Below, in pieces: positions 1 through 11,186 of a stretch of 64,000 nucleotides of DNA. How positions within the stretch are numbered: position 1 is the first letter of the stretch; each line of letters opens with the position of its first letter. The position numbers were made by a program, and so were the translations under genes. The notes under the pieces were generated by a model, which did not search any database, was not told the DNA's origin, and saw nothing but the letters and a program-made list of their open reading frames with translations. Location of the stretch: assembly GCA_022828595.1 (NCBI GenBank), contig JAKGHH010000006.1, positions 11,408,633 through 11,472,632 on the forward strand, in the 5' to 3' direction. The DNA is from Nelumbo lutea. Taxonomy: Eukaryota > Streptophyta > Magnoliopsida > Proteales > Nelumbonaceae.

Positions 1-187
1 TTCTTCCATTATCTTCAAGGATTACCAATTTGTCCTTATATCTCACATTTTATATAAACTATTGAGGTATGGGTTTGTATGTTTAAATAACTTGTTTTCT
101 TTACAAGTGTTTAACTAACTTATTTAAGGTCATATAAAATTTTTATTTATTGTTATTAATGTATTTTTTAATATTTATATAAGTTTA

Positions 188-995
188 TGATGGAGGATGA
201 TTTGACCCGACCTCTCAAAGTGTCGACACGTGGACCTGACTCAGCACAAGCAACAACTCAGCACCGCGCTTCGACTGCAAGTAAGTAATGAGCTCATGTA
301 ACATCTCGCTATACCATAGCTTGTTGATGGAAGAGCTCGCTACTGCGCGAGCTCGAGCTCCCCCAAGCTACTAGAGAGGGATCCAGGACAATCTCAGCTC
401 ACGATCCAACATAGCCAGCTCGCTCCAACAAAGGAACCACCTTCAAGCATAATCCCGAGGACTGCCCTGGAACGTCCCTAAGAGCTAAGTGTAGAGCAGC
501 TTGCGATCAAGAAGTGTGATGTTCTCAGGAAGCTTCTATCTGACCGTATCCGTCAGACTACGCCACGTCCCAAGATTGGCGGCGGACTGCACTCACATCT
601 CCTTCGACAGATGGAGGTGTGCCTGTCCCAGCGAGACGTGTCATTCACCTAGTTGAGCGGTACCCTACAATGATCACCTACGCAGCCCTAGCCAGTAACG
701 GCCAGGACAGAAGTCCAGTGGCGGTTACACCCAGCTCAGCAAGGAACACCCATATTTAAGAGCCCCCAGTTGGTGGGGAAGAGGTATCTTGAGTTATCTT
801 CGCATCTTTTATTGATCTAGCGCGACCTACGCTCTTAGCTTCCTTTACGTTATTCACTATTCTAACTTGATAGTCAGAGTATTCCCACCGGGTAACTCCC
901 CGGGAATTCTTCACCATCTTACTTTCAGATACCGTCCGTCGCCAGCTAGGAGCCAACTCCCCGCTAGCTGGGAGCGTCCGAATTGCGCTACATCA
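188..995 (+). repeat. 5' LTR of element 1
   Basis: It matches 7923-8733 over its whole length and has TG...CA ends. A TATA-like TATTTAA lies at 753-759, where the U3 promoter is expected. The sequence GAGTATTCCCACCGGGTAAC further down is near-identical in the 3' copy and recurs in the LTRs of element 3, so elements 1 and 3 are related families. Confidence 0.93.
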
Positions 996-996
996 T

Positions 997-1014
997 TTGG
1001 CGTCGTCTATGGGA
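997..1014 (+). other. Primer-binding site of element 1
   Basis: TTGGCGTCGTCTATGGGA follows the 5' LTR after one base. The same motif with small changes follows the 5' LTRs of element 2 (11122) and element 3 (35443). It resembles the TGGCGCCGT type of site used by Tat/Athila elements, possibly tRNA-Asp; the tRNA assignment is inference. Confidence 0.6.
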
Positions 1015-1071
1015 ATCACTTCAAAAATCCTTCCCTTAGTTTCTACAACTCCTCTCTAAGACTCAGCATCT

Positions 1072-2897
1072 ATGGCTTCTTCAAGCAATGTCGGACATAG
1101 CATGGAAATGGACATCATCGGAGAACAGTCTCAGGTTCCCGTGGTCTGCATTGGGCAGTTCACTATTCCCCTCTCCGCTGATGGAGTTCCCAACCTGAGT
1201 GTGCCATAAGCAGCGACACCCGTGAACATCCCTCTTCATTTTTCAATAGGGACAACCTTCACTGAACCTTCTATCGTCCCTCCGACAACAACCCAGAGCC
1301 AACTCGACAATCTGGTATAGTCCATGCGGGCCATGCAAGCCCAGATGTAGCAGTTTCAACAACTTCAGCTCTACCAGCAGCAGGTGCTGCACCAAGTCTC
1401 TCAGTATCACTACCAGCAGCAATTCCCTCAACTGCCCCAGCCTCAATAGCCTCAGCTCCCTCCTAGGCACTCGGCCTCGCTGCAAGCTAGGCCTCGTCGC
1501 CATAATGAATGCCCTTCTCGCCGAGAAGAGGCTTCTTAGAACCCCCCTAAGAGCCATGCCTCCTCCTACGGCAGGAAGGAAGGACCAGCTACCCCGGCCT
1601 CACCGCGAATAGTCAAATCAGGAGGATCTCAACCTGCCAGGCCTACATCACCCCAACACTCAGAGTTTGAGCCCCCACTTCTGGAGAACCGGTTCGAGGT
1701 CTTGGCCACGGGCTCCAAGCAAGACCCCTCCGTCCACAGCCATTACCAGCTATCCGAGTCACTTCCTATGAAGACAACCCTTGACAAAATGGAGGCGAGC
1801 AGCACCAACGCGGAGTCCACTAAGAAGCAGAGGCGTCGCCGCCGAGCTCGCCGAACAGCCACCCACAACCTGCCCGAGCTCAGAGTCAAGGAAGAAGTGA
1901 GCTCGAGCAAAGTAAAAGCCACTCTCTCCTTTCTGTTCCATCCCCTCTATCTCCCGAGCTCCTGGCCGTCCTAATGCCCAAGGACTTCAAGCTCCCCCCT
2001 CTCGACAAGTATGATGGGTCATTTGACCCTAATGATCATGTTGACGCTTTCCAATCACAAATGCACCAGGCAAGGGCCAGTGAGTCTTGCATGTGCATGG
2101 CCTTCTCCACCACTTTCAGAGGAGTAGCCCGCACTTGGTATCGGAACCTTGCACCTGGATCGATAAGAAGCTGGGCACAAGTCACACAAGTTTTTACGTT
2201 CCACTTCGTCACCAGCAAGCGGTGTCCACGAACTGAGGAGATCCTCCTCAATATAGTTCAGAGAGAGGGAGAGTCCATCCGGGGCTACATCAAGCGGTTC
2301 AACGATGCATGCATGCAGATACCGCGCCTAGACACCACGATGCAAATTGTAGCAGCCAAGAAAGGCGTGACGCACAAGGAGTTCAAGTGGCACATGGTTG
2401 TCAACCAGCCAGCGATCATAACTGAATTCCTCAAGCTCACAGACAGGTTCATAGCCATGGAAGAGGAAATCAACCAGAAGGGCAAAAGCGTGCCCGGGAA
2501 GAGAAAAAGAGAAGGGGAACTTCCCAACCAAGGAGACAGCCGGAAGAAGAAAGACCTAGCTCGGGGGGCAAAGCCAAGTCAGCCATTCCGAGCTCCTATA
2601 GTAGATCGAGTTGACTACACCCCACTGAATACGAAGCGGGCCGAAATCCTGATGGCGATCAAGGACGCCCCGTACGTGAAGTGGCCACCCCGCCTGAAGG
2701 GGAACCCTAACGAAAGGAACAAAAATTTGTACTATAATTTCCAGAAAGACCACGGTCATAACACCAAAAGTTGTAAAAACCTCCGCGACGAGATAGAGGA
2801 GCTCATCCGTCGCATGTATTTAAGGAATTTTGTACAGAATAGTAATAATAATAATAAGGCAGGTCGGCAAGGGGAGCAGGGTAAAGATGCTCCCTGA
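1072..2897 (+). pseudogene. gag: Element 1 gag (degenerate)
   Basis: The start is placed at ATGGCTTCTTCAAGC (1072) because the same MASSS start is present in elements 2 (11187) and 3 (35524). The first part is Pro/Gln-rich with stops (for example TAA near 1207) and a frameshift before 1974. The conserved retrotransposon gag domain then reads openly from MPKDFKLPPLDKYDGSFDPN (1974) to 2897. It includes the ARTWYRNL motif and a basic tract. The nucleic-acid-binding knuckle near the end has the Tat pattern C..FH..HGH.T..C, but here the first Cys is Tyr (YYNFQKDHGH), so the knuckle is damaged. Gag would form the capsid of cytoplasmic virus-like particles. Confidence 0.85.
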
Positions 2898-2937
2898 GCC
2901 CAACAGCAGGTCGGCGGAGTAGTCTCAGAAGCAGCCC

Positions 2938-3699
2938 TTGGAAGAGAGGCCAGTTCGGGGATTTATCCACGTGATAGTTGGAGGGTTGATCGTCGCAAGT
3001 TGCACCTCAGCAGTAGCTCGGACATCAGCTCGCGAAGCTGCCAGGGAAGAACAGAATCCTCCGAAGCGGCCGAAGACAAGAGACCCGATCCTCTTCACGC
3101 AAGATGATGCGCGTGGGGTCCACTACCCCCACAATGATGCACTTGTCATAAAGTTGAGGATCAATGATTTCGAAGTCAAGCGCGTCCTCGTCGACTCAGG
3201 TAGCTCGGCGGATATCCTCTTCAAGGCCGCATTCGACAAACTCCAGTTGTAGGGAAGTGACTTGAAGCCTATGAATACTCCCTTAGTAGGCTTCAGTGGA
3301 GAAGAAGTCAGGCCCCTAGGGAGAATAACAGTACCTGTGGAAGTCGGCACATGGCCTAGCATAATAAGATTCAACCACGACTTCTTGGTGGTCGTGACTC
3401 CCTCCCCATACAACGCCATAATAGGCCGACCAATTACCCATGCCCTATGGGCAGTGGTCTCCAATTATTATTTGGCGATGAAGTTCCCTACAGACTTTAG
3501 AATAGGGGTAGCGCGAGGCGACCAGCTTGAGTCTCGCAAATGCTATGTTGTCGCTCTCAAAGGGAAAACCAAGGTGGCCTACGACCTCGAGCTGGAGCAA
3601 CCTACGGAGCAAGGTGAGGAACAAGCTACGCCCACGGAAGAAATAGTTATTCCGACTTCAGCACTTCAGTCCAGGAGCCCCTGCGATCTCAACTGGTAA
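2938..3699 (+). pseudogene. Element 1 aspartic protease region
   Basis: The retropepsin active-site motif VLVDSGSSADILF is intact at about 3184-3222, with the DSG triad present. A TAG stop at 3250-3252 falls shortly after it, where element 2 has CAG. The frame then continues through the GRPITHALWAVVS region and an acidic linker (TEQGEEQATPTEE) to 3699. The family role is to cleave the Gag-Pol polyprotein. Confidence 0.82.
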
Positions 3700-4997
3700 G
3701 TTTCTTACTTCAAAATTTGGATGTTTTTGCATGGTCCGTGGCAGAAATGCCCGGCATAGACCCTAGTATTATAACTCACAGGCTTAACACTGACCCTGTA
3801 GTTAGGCCTGTTAGACAGAAGAAACACAACTTAGCCCCATATTGCTAGGAAGTGGTTGACGAAGAGGTCGGGAAGCTCCTCGCAGCCAACTTCATAAGGG
3901 AAGTCCATTACCCGAGTTGGGTAGCCAACCCAATTCTGGTAAAAAAGACAAACGGTAAATGGCGCATGTGCGTCGACTACACCGACCTGAATCGAGCTTG
4001 CCCAAAGGACTGCTTCCCACTCCCCAGGATCGACCGACTGGTAGACGTGACCTCAAGGCATGAGTTGCTGAGTTTTCTGAATGCCTATTCAGGCTACAAC
4101 CAAATCAAGATGGATCCAGCGGATGAAGAAAAGACCGCTTTCATAATTGAAACTGGCCTGTACTGCTACAAGATCATGCCCTTCGCGCTAAAGAATGCTG
4201 GGGTGACCTTTCAAAGACTTGTAAATAGATTATTTGAGCCATTGATTGGCCAGAAGATAGAATGCTATGTAGACGACATGGTCGTCAAAACCTATTTTTC
4301 ACATAATTTAGTACAAGACCTGCATTCTGTTTTTAGAATTTTACGTGAATATAATATGAGGTTAAATCCGAATAAGTGTGTATTCGGGGTCACCTCGGGG
4401 AAATTCCTAGGATATATTGTTAACCGACGTGGCATTGAGGCCAACCCAGACAAGGTCAAGGCCATCCTGGATATGAGACCGCCCCGAAAATTGAAGGAGG
4501 TTCAGAGGCTAAACGGCCGTATAGCCACCTTGAGCCGTTTCATGTCCAAGTCGGCAGGTCGGTGCCTGCCTTTCTTTAAGGCAATCAAAAGCAAAGGCTT
4601 CGAATGGACAAAAGAGTGCCAGCTCGCATTTGACGAACTCAAAAAGTACCTCGCCAGCATACCAGTCTTAACCCGACCCGAGGAGGGTGATGTTTTAGAG
4701 TTGTACCTCTCAGCGAATGATGAGGTAGTCAGCTCGGTACTAATAAAAGAAGTAGACCAGGTCCAACAACCTATATACTATGTTAGTAAAGTGTTGCAGG
4801 GAGCTGAGACAAGATATCTAGAGATTGAGAAGCTAGCCGACGCATTAGTCATCGCAGCTCGGAAGCTCCACCCGTACTTCCAAGCCCATACTGTTATCGT
4901 CCTCACCAACAAACCTCTAAGGCAAGTCTTACAGAAGCTTGAGGTCCCTGGTCGACTGACGAAATGGGCCGTTGAGCTCAGCGAGTACGACCTCTAG
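3700..4997 (+). pseudogene. pol: Element 1 reverse transcriptase and native RNase H
   Basis: The segment begins with the FAW-like linker before RT and has a TAG stop at 3847. The RT fingers and palm are open from 3852: RMCVDYTDLNRACPKDCFPL, LLSFLNAYSGYNQIKMD, and the catalytic YVDDM at 4266-4280. The thumb carries FLGYIVNRRGIEANPDK. The native gypsy RNase H follows (YLSANDEVVSSVLIKEV ... IYYVSKVLQGAETRY ... LTNKPLRQVL). A TAG at 4995-4997, where element 3 has CAG, ends the frame. Function in the family: copying the element RNA into cDNA and degrading the RNA strand. Confidence 0.9.
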
Positions 4998-5216
4998 TAT
5001 AGACTACAAACTACTATTAAGGTTCAAGCCTTAGCAGATTTTGTCGCAGAATGTACCTTCAGCTTGGAAGCCTTCGAGGCGGTTGAACCCGAGCTCCCCA
5101 ATTCGGGTGAGCCCGAGGTTCCCAGGCCAGTTGAGCTCGAGCGCCATGAGGTAGCAACCAGTGCGGCATCCCTCCCAGCTAGACCAAGCGCAAACTAGGA
5201 GGAGGAGCCCTAGATC

Positions 5217-5594
5217 CTTCATGTAGATGGCTCGTCAAACTAGCAGGGCAGTGGAGCTGGGATCGTTCTATATGGGCCAAGCAACGTGAAACTGGAGTAC
5301 GCACTGCGCTTTGAGTTTGCGGCATCCAACAATGAAGCGGAATATGAGGCACTGCTAGTCAGGCTGGCCCTAGCAAACAAAGTGAAAGCCGAACACATTG
5401 TTGTATGCAGCGACTCTCAGCTTGTAGTCAACCAAATTAAGGGTGAATATGAAGCCCGCGAGCCAACTATGATCGCTTACTTGACCAAGGCAAGAGAGGC
5501 TCTACTCAACTTCTGGTCATATTTCATTCACCAGATCCCAAGATCAAAGAATGCTGAGGCCGATGCCCTATCCCGGTTAGCCAGCAACAGCGAC
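5217..5594 (+). pseudogene. Element 1 second, archaeal-type RNase H (aRNH)
   Basis: A second RNase H lies between the native RNase H and integrase. It shows LHVDGSSN (first catalytic Asp, about 5226), NNEAEYEALL (Glu), CSDSQLVV (Asp) and a final ADALSRLAS (Asp). Dual RNase H organisation is a hallmark of the plant Tat lineage, where the extra domain resembles archaeal/plant RNase HI. TAG stops at 5196, 5211 and 5241 interrupt the linker and the start of the domain. The catalytic residues are otherwise present. Confidence 0.78.
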
Positions 5595-5698
5595 AATACC
5601 ATGAGAACCATGTATATAGAGAGCCTACCTCGGTCGGGGGGGCGGAAGAGGTCACTCCCATCGTTCAAGCAGAGTCGAGCTGGATTCATCCACTCGTG

Positions 5699-6909
5699 AG
5701 CTTCCTACTACATGGGACCCTCCCTGCAGATCATAATGCCGCCAGAAGGGTAAAGCGCCAGGCAGCCAAGTACGTCATGATAGACGAGAGGTTGTACCGA
5801 AAGTCTTATATGCTCCCCTATCTGCGCTGCTTACGACCTTCCGAAGCCAAGCTCGTGCTCCGCAACACTCATGATGGCCTGTGCGGCGGACACTTGGGGG
5901 GCAGAGCCCTCACCCAGAAAGCACTTCGGCAGGGGTACTATTGGCCAACGATGAAGGCATATGCAATCGACCTCGTCAGAAGATGCGACAAGTGTTAGAA
6001 GCACGCCAACATCCACCACCAGCCTGCTGCTGATTTGAAATATCTCACCAGCCTGTGGCCCTTTGTACAGTGGGTGATCGACATACTTGGACCGTTCCCG
6101 TCAAAGATAGGGCAAAGAAGGTTCTTAGTGGTGGCAGTCAACTATTTTACCAAGTGGGTAGAAGCTGAACCTCTTGTGACAATTACAACTCGGAATATAC
6201 AGAACTTTTTTTGGAAGAGCATAGTATGCCGCTTCGGATTACCTCGAGTGCTAATCTCTGATAATAGCAAGCAATTCGAAGACATCAAATTCCAAAATTG
6301 GTGCCAAGACATGGGGATACGAAAAACTTCATCTCGGTAGCACACTCTCAAACGAATGGCCAAGCAGAAGTCACAGATAGAGCTATCCTTCGCGGACTGA
6401 AAGTACGCCTGGATCGAGCTAAGGGATTATGGGCAGACGAGCAGCCTAGTGTGCTATGGGCTTATTGGACCACAGTGAGAACTGCGACAGGAAAGACTCC
6501 CTTCAACCTCACTTATGGAACCGAGGCAGTCATCCCAGCAGAGATTGAAGTCCCAACGCTACGATTTGAAACGCATGACGACAAAGCAAACGAAGACGAG
6601 CTACGCACCAACCTCGACCTACTTGACGAGGTATGAGACCTCGCATATATTAGGACTGCAGCCTACCAGCAAAGGGTAGCTCGGTACTATAACGCTAGGG
6701 TCAAGAAGTGGAACCTTCGCGTAGGAAACCTAGTCCTTCGTAAAGTTATGGTGCCTAAGCCTGGTGCTGGTAAGCTCGGGCCAAATTGGGAAGGACCTTA
6801 TTGAGTAAAACGAGTACTTGGGGAAGGAACGTTTGAGCTCGAAACACTAGAAGGGAAGCAAGTACCTCGGGCATGGAATATTGTCAATCTAAGGCAATAT
6901 TACCTGTAA
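5699..6909 (+). pseudogene. Element 1 integrase
   Basis: The N-terminal zinc-binding part has H..LCGGHLGG and CDKC (5867-5998), followed by a TAG stop. The catalytic core has Asp in VIDILGPFP, Asp in LISDNSKQFE and Glu in TNGQAEVTDR, so the DDE triad is present. A one-base loss near 6315 shifts the frame between the second Asp and the Glu. Further stops (TGA at about 6636 and in GPY.VKRV) correspond to CGA codons in element 2. The C-terminal part ends in NIVNLRQYYL. No chromodomain was seen. The role is insertion of cDNA into the chromosome. Confidence 0.88.
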
Positions 6910-6915
6910 ACCGCC

Positions 6916-7175
6916 AAACTACTAAGTAGACTACGAGTCACTCCCAAAGCCTAAGGGCCAAAAGTGCCGAGCTAACGCGACCTCGGCACCATAAGACCCA
7001 ATCGCCTCTATGGTATGGGCAAACTAGTGAGTGGACTATGAGTCACTCCCGAAGCCTAAGGGCCAAAAGTGCCGAGTTAGTACGACCTCGGCGCCATAAG
7101 ATCCAGTCACCTCTATGACATGGGAAAATTTCCGAGTGGACCAAGGGTCACTCCCAAAGTCTAAGTACTAAACAA
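6916..7175 (+). repeat. Tandem repeat in the 3' untranslated region of element 1
   Basis: Two copies and a third partial copy of a unit of about 100-112 bp follow the integrase stop. Each contains GAGTCACTCC(C)(A/G)AAG, CCTAAGGGCCAAAAGTGCCG and CGCCTCTATG-like segments. Element 2 has a different, shorter tandem repeat in the same place (18758-18898), built on related words. Such arrays are common in the long 3' region of Tat elements. Confidence 0.75.
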
Positions 7176-7386
7176 TAAGGTAAGTAAGACTTCAGCATTA
7201 TGAAGAACTTAACCGCCTCGTTGGTATGAAACATCGGAGGCATTCTCAAACATATACTTCAAGCATACGTAATAACTACCTCGTGAGTACTTCGAAGGGT
7301 AGCCCGGGGTAAAAAACTACTAAAAAAAAAACCCTACTTTGAGTATGCAACTCAAATAAAGAGATCACTTTGACAAAACGAGAAGT

Positions 7387-7610
7387 GCACCATAAAAAGA
7401 GAGAAATTTCATTACATCATAGATAAAAAACCAAGCCAAAATAGCTCGGGGAAATCCAACAGGAACAAAGAAAAGAAGAAGGCGGTGTAAACGAAAGGAG
7501 AGCTCGGGCAGCTAATACGAAGACACGACCTCAGAATCCAAGAGCAAAGCAACTTAGCACGAAAGTGGCAAGGCCTGGGGGCCCCCCTACTTATAGCCAC
7601 CGTACCTTCA
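7387..7610 (-). promoter_or_regulatory. Relic of the antisense accessory gene: promoter joined to 3' end
   Basis: On the minus strand a TATA-like CTATAAGTAG (plus 7587-7596), followed by a run of G and C, aligns with the antisense promoter of element 2 (CTATAAATAG, plus 21556-21565). The 5' leader sequence downstream is similar too. Only about 200 bp further on, the minus-strand sequence resembles the region beyond the accessory-gene stop in element 2. The coding part has therefore been lost by internal deletion. A 62-residue open frame here is leader-derived and not a convincing protein. Confidence 0.55.
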
Positions 7611-7922
7611 AATCAACGACTCAGAATGAAACGGATCCGACAATTCATAGCCAGGCTAACCGCACGTCTTCCGAAACTGAAGCGCAATTGGCTGCATGTC
7701 CCCTTGATTAAGGGGATGATGGCTGCATGTCTTCCAGGGTTGAGAGCCGTTTTTGGCATGCTTTTTCGATATTTGACAGGACTAGAGACCTCCTGGCGAC
7801 CGCACGTGTGCATTTAAAGTGATCCGTCAGATAAGTTTGAATTTGAGTCAAATCCATCCTTCACAACTCATGAACTCCTCATGCTAAGAGCAAGACACTT
7901 AGTCCAAGGAGTGGGGGGCAAT

Positions 7923-8733
7923 TGATGGAGGATGATTTGACCCGACTTCTCAAAGTGCTGACATGTGGACCTGACTCAGCACAAGCAACAACTCAGTACC
8001 GCGCTTTGACTGCAAGTAAGTAACGAGCTCGCGTAACATCTCGCTATACCATAGCTAGTTGACGGAAGAGCTCGCTACTGCGCGAGCTTGAGCTCCCCCG
8101 AGCTACTAGAGAGGGATACTCCAGGACCATCTCAGCTCGTGAGCCAACATAGTCAGCTCGCTCCAGCAAAGGAACCACTTTCAAGCATAATCCCGAGGAC
8201 TACCCCAGAACGTCCCTAAGAGCTAAGTGCAGAGCAACTCGCGATCAAGAAGTGTGACATTCTCAGGAAGCTTCTATCTGACTGTATCCGTCAAACTGCA
8301 CCATGTCCCAGGATCGGCGGCGGACTGCACCCACGTCTCCCTCGACAGATGGAGGCGTGCCTGTCCTAGCGAGACGTGTCATTCACCTAGTTGAGTGGCA
8401 CCCTGCAATGATCACTTGCGCAGCCCTGGCCAATAATGGCCAGGACAGAACTCCAGCGGCGGTTACACCCAGCTCAACAAGGAACACCCATATTTAAGAG
8501 CCCCTAGTTGGTGGGAAAGAGGTATCTTGAGTTATCTTTGCATCTTTTATTGATCTAGTGCGACCTACGCTCTTAGCTTCCTTTACGTTATTCACTGTTC
8601 TAACTTGATCGTCGGAGTATTCCCACCGTGTAACTCCCCGAGAATTCTTCACCATCTTCCTTTCAGATACCGTCCGTTGCCAGCTAGAAACCAACTCCCC
8701 GCCAACTAGGAGCGTCCGAATTGCGCTACATCA
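7923..8733 (+). repeat. 3' LTR of element 1
   Basis: This copy matches the 5' LTR at 188-995 with scattered substitutions and small indels. It begins TGATGGAGGATG directly after the polypurine tract and ends ACATCA before the GTTTC flank. Confidence 0.93.
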
Positions 8734-10409
8734 GTTTCCAAATGTATTCATGCATATTTTGATTTTTCATATGTATTTATATGTATTCAAAGAATATCCC
8801 GAAACATCACTTAAAATTATCTTTCCGACATACGTTACATTTCCAATACTTTGGACCTTGGTTAAATGAAAGTGTAGAAATAGCGCATTTCTCAATTTTG
8901 TGTTGCTGAGAAATGACAAATATCCTATTTTCTTAAAAACACATTTTCCTATTCCACGAAAATATCAAGAACAGGTTATTTCATGTGTGATTTTGATACC
9001 AAACATATTTATATTCAACAAGAAAGACATGAATACCAGAAACGTTCCCACCTTTCACTTCCTTTTTGACTTTTCCTTTCAAACCAAACACACCTTAGTG
9101 TTAAGAAAAAGGACTTTCTACGGTTCACTCAACTTTCTTAAATGTATTTATTCCCATTCCCCCCATAAACAGCATCCCCTTTAAAAGCCCTTATGCCCCA
9201 AAGAAAAATCAAGTCGTCTTCTGCCTATTGGTTTGAAGGAAAAGGTAAAGAATAAAAGAAAAAGACAAGAAAACTATACAAGTTTGTAAAGATTTTTCTA
9301 TCTTTCCCTACATTTTTGTTATATCTGCCCTCGGTCCCACCCCTTTTTACAGTTCACTCGACATTCTGCCTTTCCTCGAAGGTTCAAAATTGACGAGTTC
9401 AGAACGGCAAACCTTATCATAAAAAAAGAAAAGTTCGGACAGGTCAATTGCAGATTTTTGAATTTCACTTTACACCTCATTCCCTTGGCACCTACCCCTA
9501 TTCTATTTTGTGCCTAAGAATTCTGATAGCAGGTCGAGTGATCATTCTCCCAAAAAGAGATTGGTAAACCATTGGCGCCCACATGCACGCTTACGTCTTC
9601 CCACCTAATCATTTTTTTACCTTTTTTTGGGGGGGATTTTTGGGCGGAAAAATGTCCTACAATCCCACCCTCTGTATCGCATTTTGTCTTTTTCTCCAAA
9701 TTCTAAATTGACGATTGACGAGCAACAGGAGTCCAACACATCAACTTGTTCATTGTACATTGGGAGACATTAAGTGGAGAGCGATTGGCGCACTACAGGC
9801 GCCCCACATGAACGCTTCGAACTTTATTTTTGTTTTGCTTAGACGTCTTCCCACCACCCACCTGGTATCACATTATCTCTTTTCTCCAACGTCCAAATGA
9901 ATCGAATCATGATCCGACCCGGGATCCAATAGTCGAATTTGGATTATCTATATTCAGATTTTTAGATTTGATTGAATTTAGATCACTATCTGATTTGAAA
10001 AGATTCGATTCAATATATTATATATTTGTAAGGGTGAATTATAAAGACCCACTCCCTACTTTTTGCGACAAACGGTCTGTACTATGACCGTGAGACAAAG
10101 AGCGCTACAATATTATGTTAGATAATGAAAGACATTAAATTACTAAAATACTTTACTAGACTTTTTCTATTTTTTTCTTCTTTTTCTCTTAAAATCTATT
10201 TAACCTGGAAATAAATATATGGTAATACCGATCTTCAATCCTTCTAAATATATGGTAATACCGATCAATCCTTGTCCAAACTCAACGTTGGTTCATACTT
10301 GATTGACAATGCAACTCTCTTGGACAAAACGACCTGCATGGATTGATTTATCCACCCTGTATTGTTCCCTTATTTCCCTCCATTTCTTCAGCTCTGGCGA
10401 GACTGAATT
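8734..10409. other. Non-coding spacer between Tat elements 1 and 2
   Basis: The sequence is AT-rich with homopolymer runs and only short open frames of low coding appearance. It contains two loosely related blocks carrying GCGCCC(A)CATG.ACGCTT and ACGTCTTCCCACC (about 9570-9605 and 9795-9860). A short duplication AAATATATGGTAATACCGATC is at about 10215 and 10247. No gene was recognised. Confidence 0.6.
10034..10110 (-). repeat. Dispersed repeat copy, inverted relative to 23738-23822
   Basis: GGGTGAATTATAAAGACCC and GACCGTGAGACAAAGA at this locus correspond, reversed, to GGTCTTTGTCTCACAGTC and GAGTCTTTATAATTTATCC at 23741-23822. Both are bordered by AT-rich sequence with related GAATC/GATTC words. 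It is probably part of an unidentified transposable element. Confidence 0.45.
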
Positions 10410-11120
10410 TGATGAAGGGTGATTTAGCCCGACCTAATATTAAAAGGACACGTGGACACGATCTGATTAAGAGATGACAGTTCAGCCTGACATGCCAAGT
10501 CCGCAACAGATCGAGCTCGGATATTCAACCGCCTCAATACAGGTCGCCTCGGGACAAGGTCCTCTCGCGCCGAGATCGCAACAGAATCACCTTGGCCCCA
10601 AGGCACTTCGGCATTCAATCCAGTTCAGAACTAAAAAGCATCATCTCAGGGATACCAACTCAGACCACTACGTCATGATCCTAGAAATCCCTCCAACGGA
10701 CCTCGAACTTCACGGGATCACGCCTCGTAATAGCAATCCTTATCTCCTTCCCACCTAGTTTGGGCGGAATTGATAAGCCTTATCAGTTGATAGCGTTATC
10801 TCCCAATTAAAGCTGAAGCAGATCCCGTCATGGCGAAGATCCTAGAACTAATTCGCAAAACCCGAGAGTACTCAGCTATATAAAGGCTTCGACCCCAGTG
10901 ACACAAGGTACGCGTGATTTCTCTGCTCTTTAGCTCTCAAGCTCTCTACATTCTCAAAATTATTCAGTTTGCAACAGCTATCTAACTTAAGCATCGGAGC
11001 GACCTCACTGGGCTAACAACCCGGGTTCTCTGATCTTTTTCTTGCAGATCAACCTAGTCCGTCATCCGACTAGAAGCCAGATCTCCCTCCAGTAGGGAGC
11101 AGCCATATCGCATTACATCA
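10410..11120 (+). repeat. 5' LTR of element 2
   Basis: A 711-bp LTR matching 21875-22558. A clear TATA box, TATATAAAG, lies at 10877-10885, with the same motif in the 3' LTR near 22322. The LTR ends ATTACATCA, and the primer-binding motif TTGGCGTCGTTTGTGGGA starts at 11122. Confidence 0.93.
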
Positions 11121-11186
11121 ATTGGCGTCGTTTGTGGGAACTGCTACAAAAAGCCATCTCTACGATCAACAACTCCTCTAAAATCA

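Larger units (their letters stand above)
188..8733 (+). mobile_element. Tat-lineage Ty3/gypsy LTR retrotransposon (element 1)
   Basis: This is a full-length but inactive element. It has two LTRs of 808 and 811 bp beginning TGATGG and ending ACATCA. The flanks are GTTTA on the left and GTTTC on the right, a 5-bp target duplication with one mismatch. A primer-binding-like site follows the 5' LTR, and a purine tract ending GAGTGGGGGGCAAT (7909-7922) precedes the 3' LTR. Domain order is gag, protease, reverse transcriptase, RNase H, a second archaeal-type RNase H, integrase. That order and the second RNase H are features of the Tat lineage. Many stop codons and a frameshift in integrase show that it cannot make a polyprotein. 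Its 3' region keeps only a stub of the antisense accessory gene found in elements 2 and 3. Confidence 0.93.

Noticed and set aside
3250..5243. In-frame TAG codons in gag-pol as programmed readthrough sites
   Set aside because: They occur at many different positions and differ between the three elements; decay by C-to-T change explains them better.
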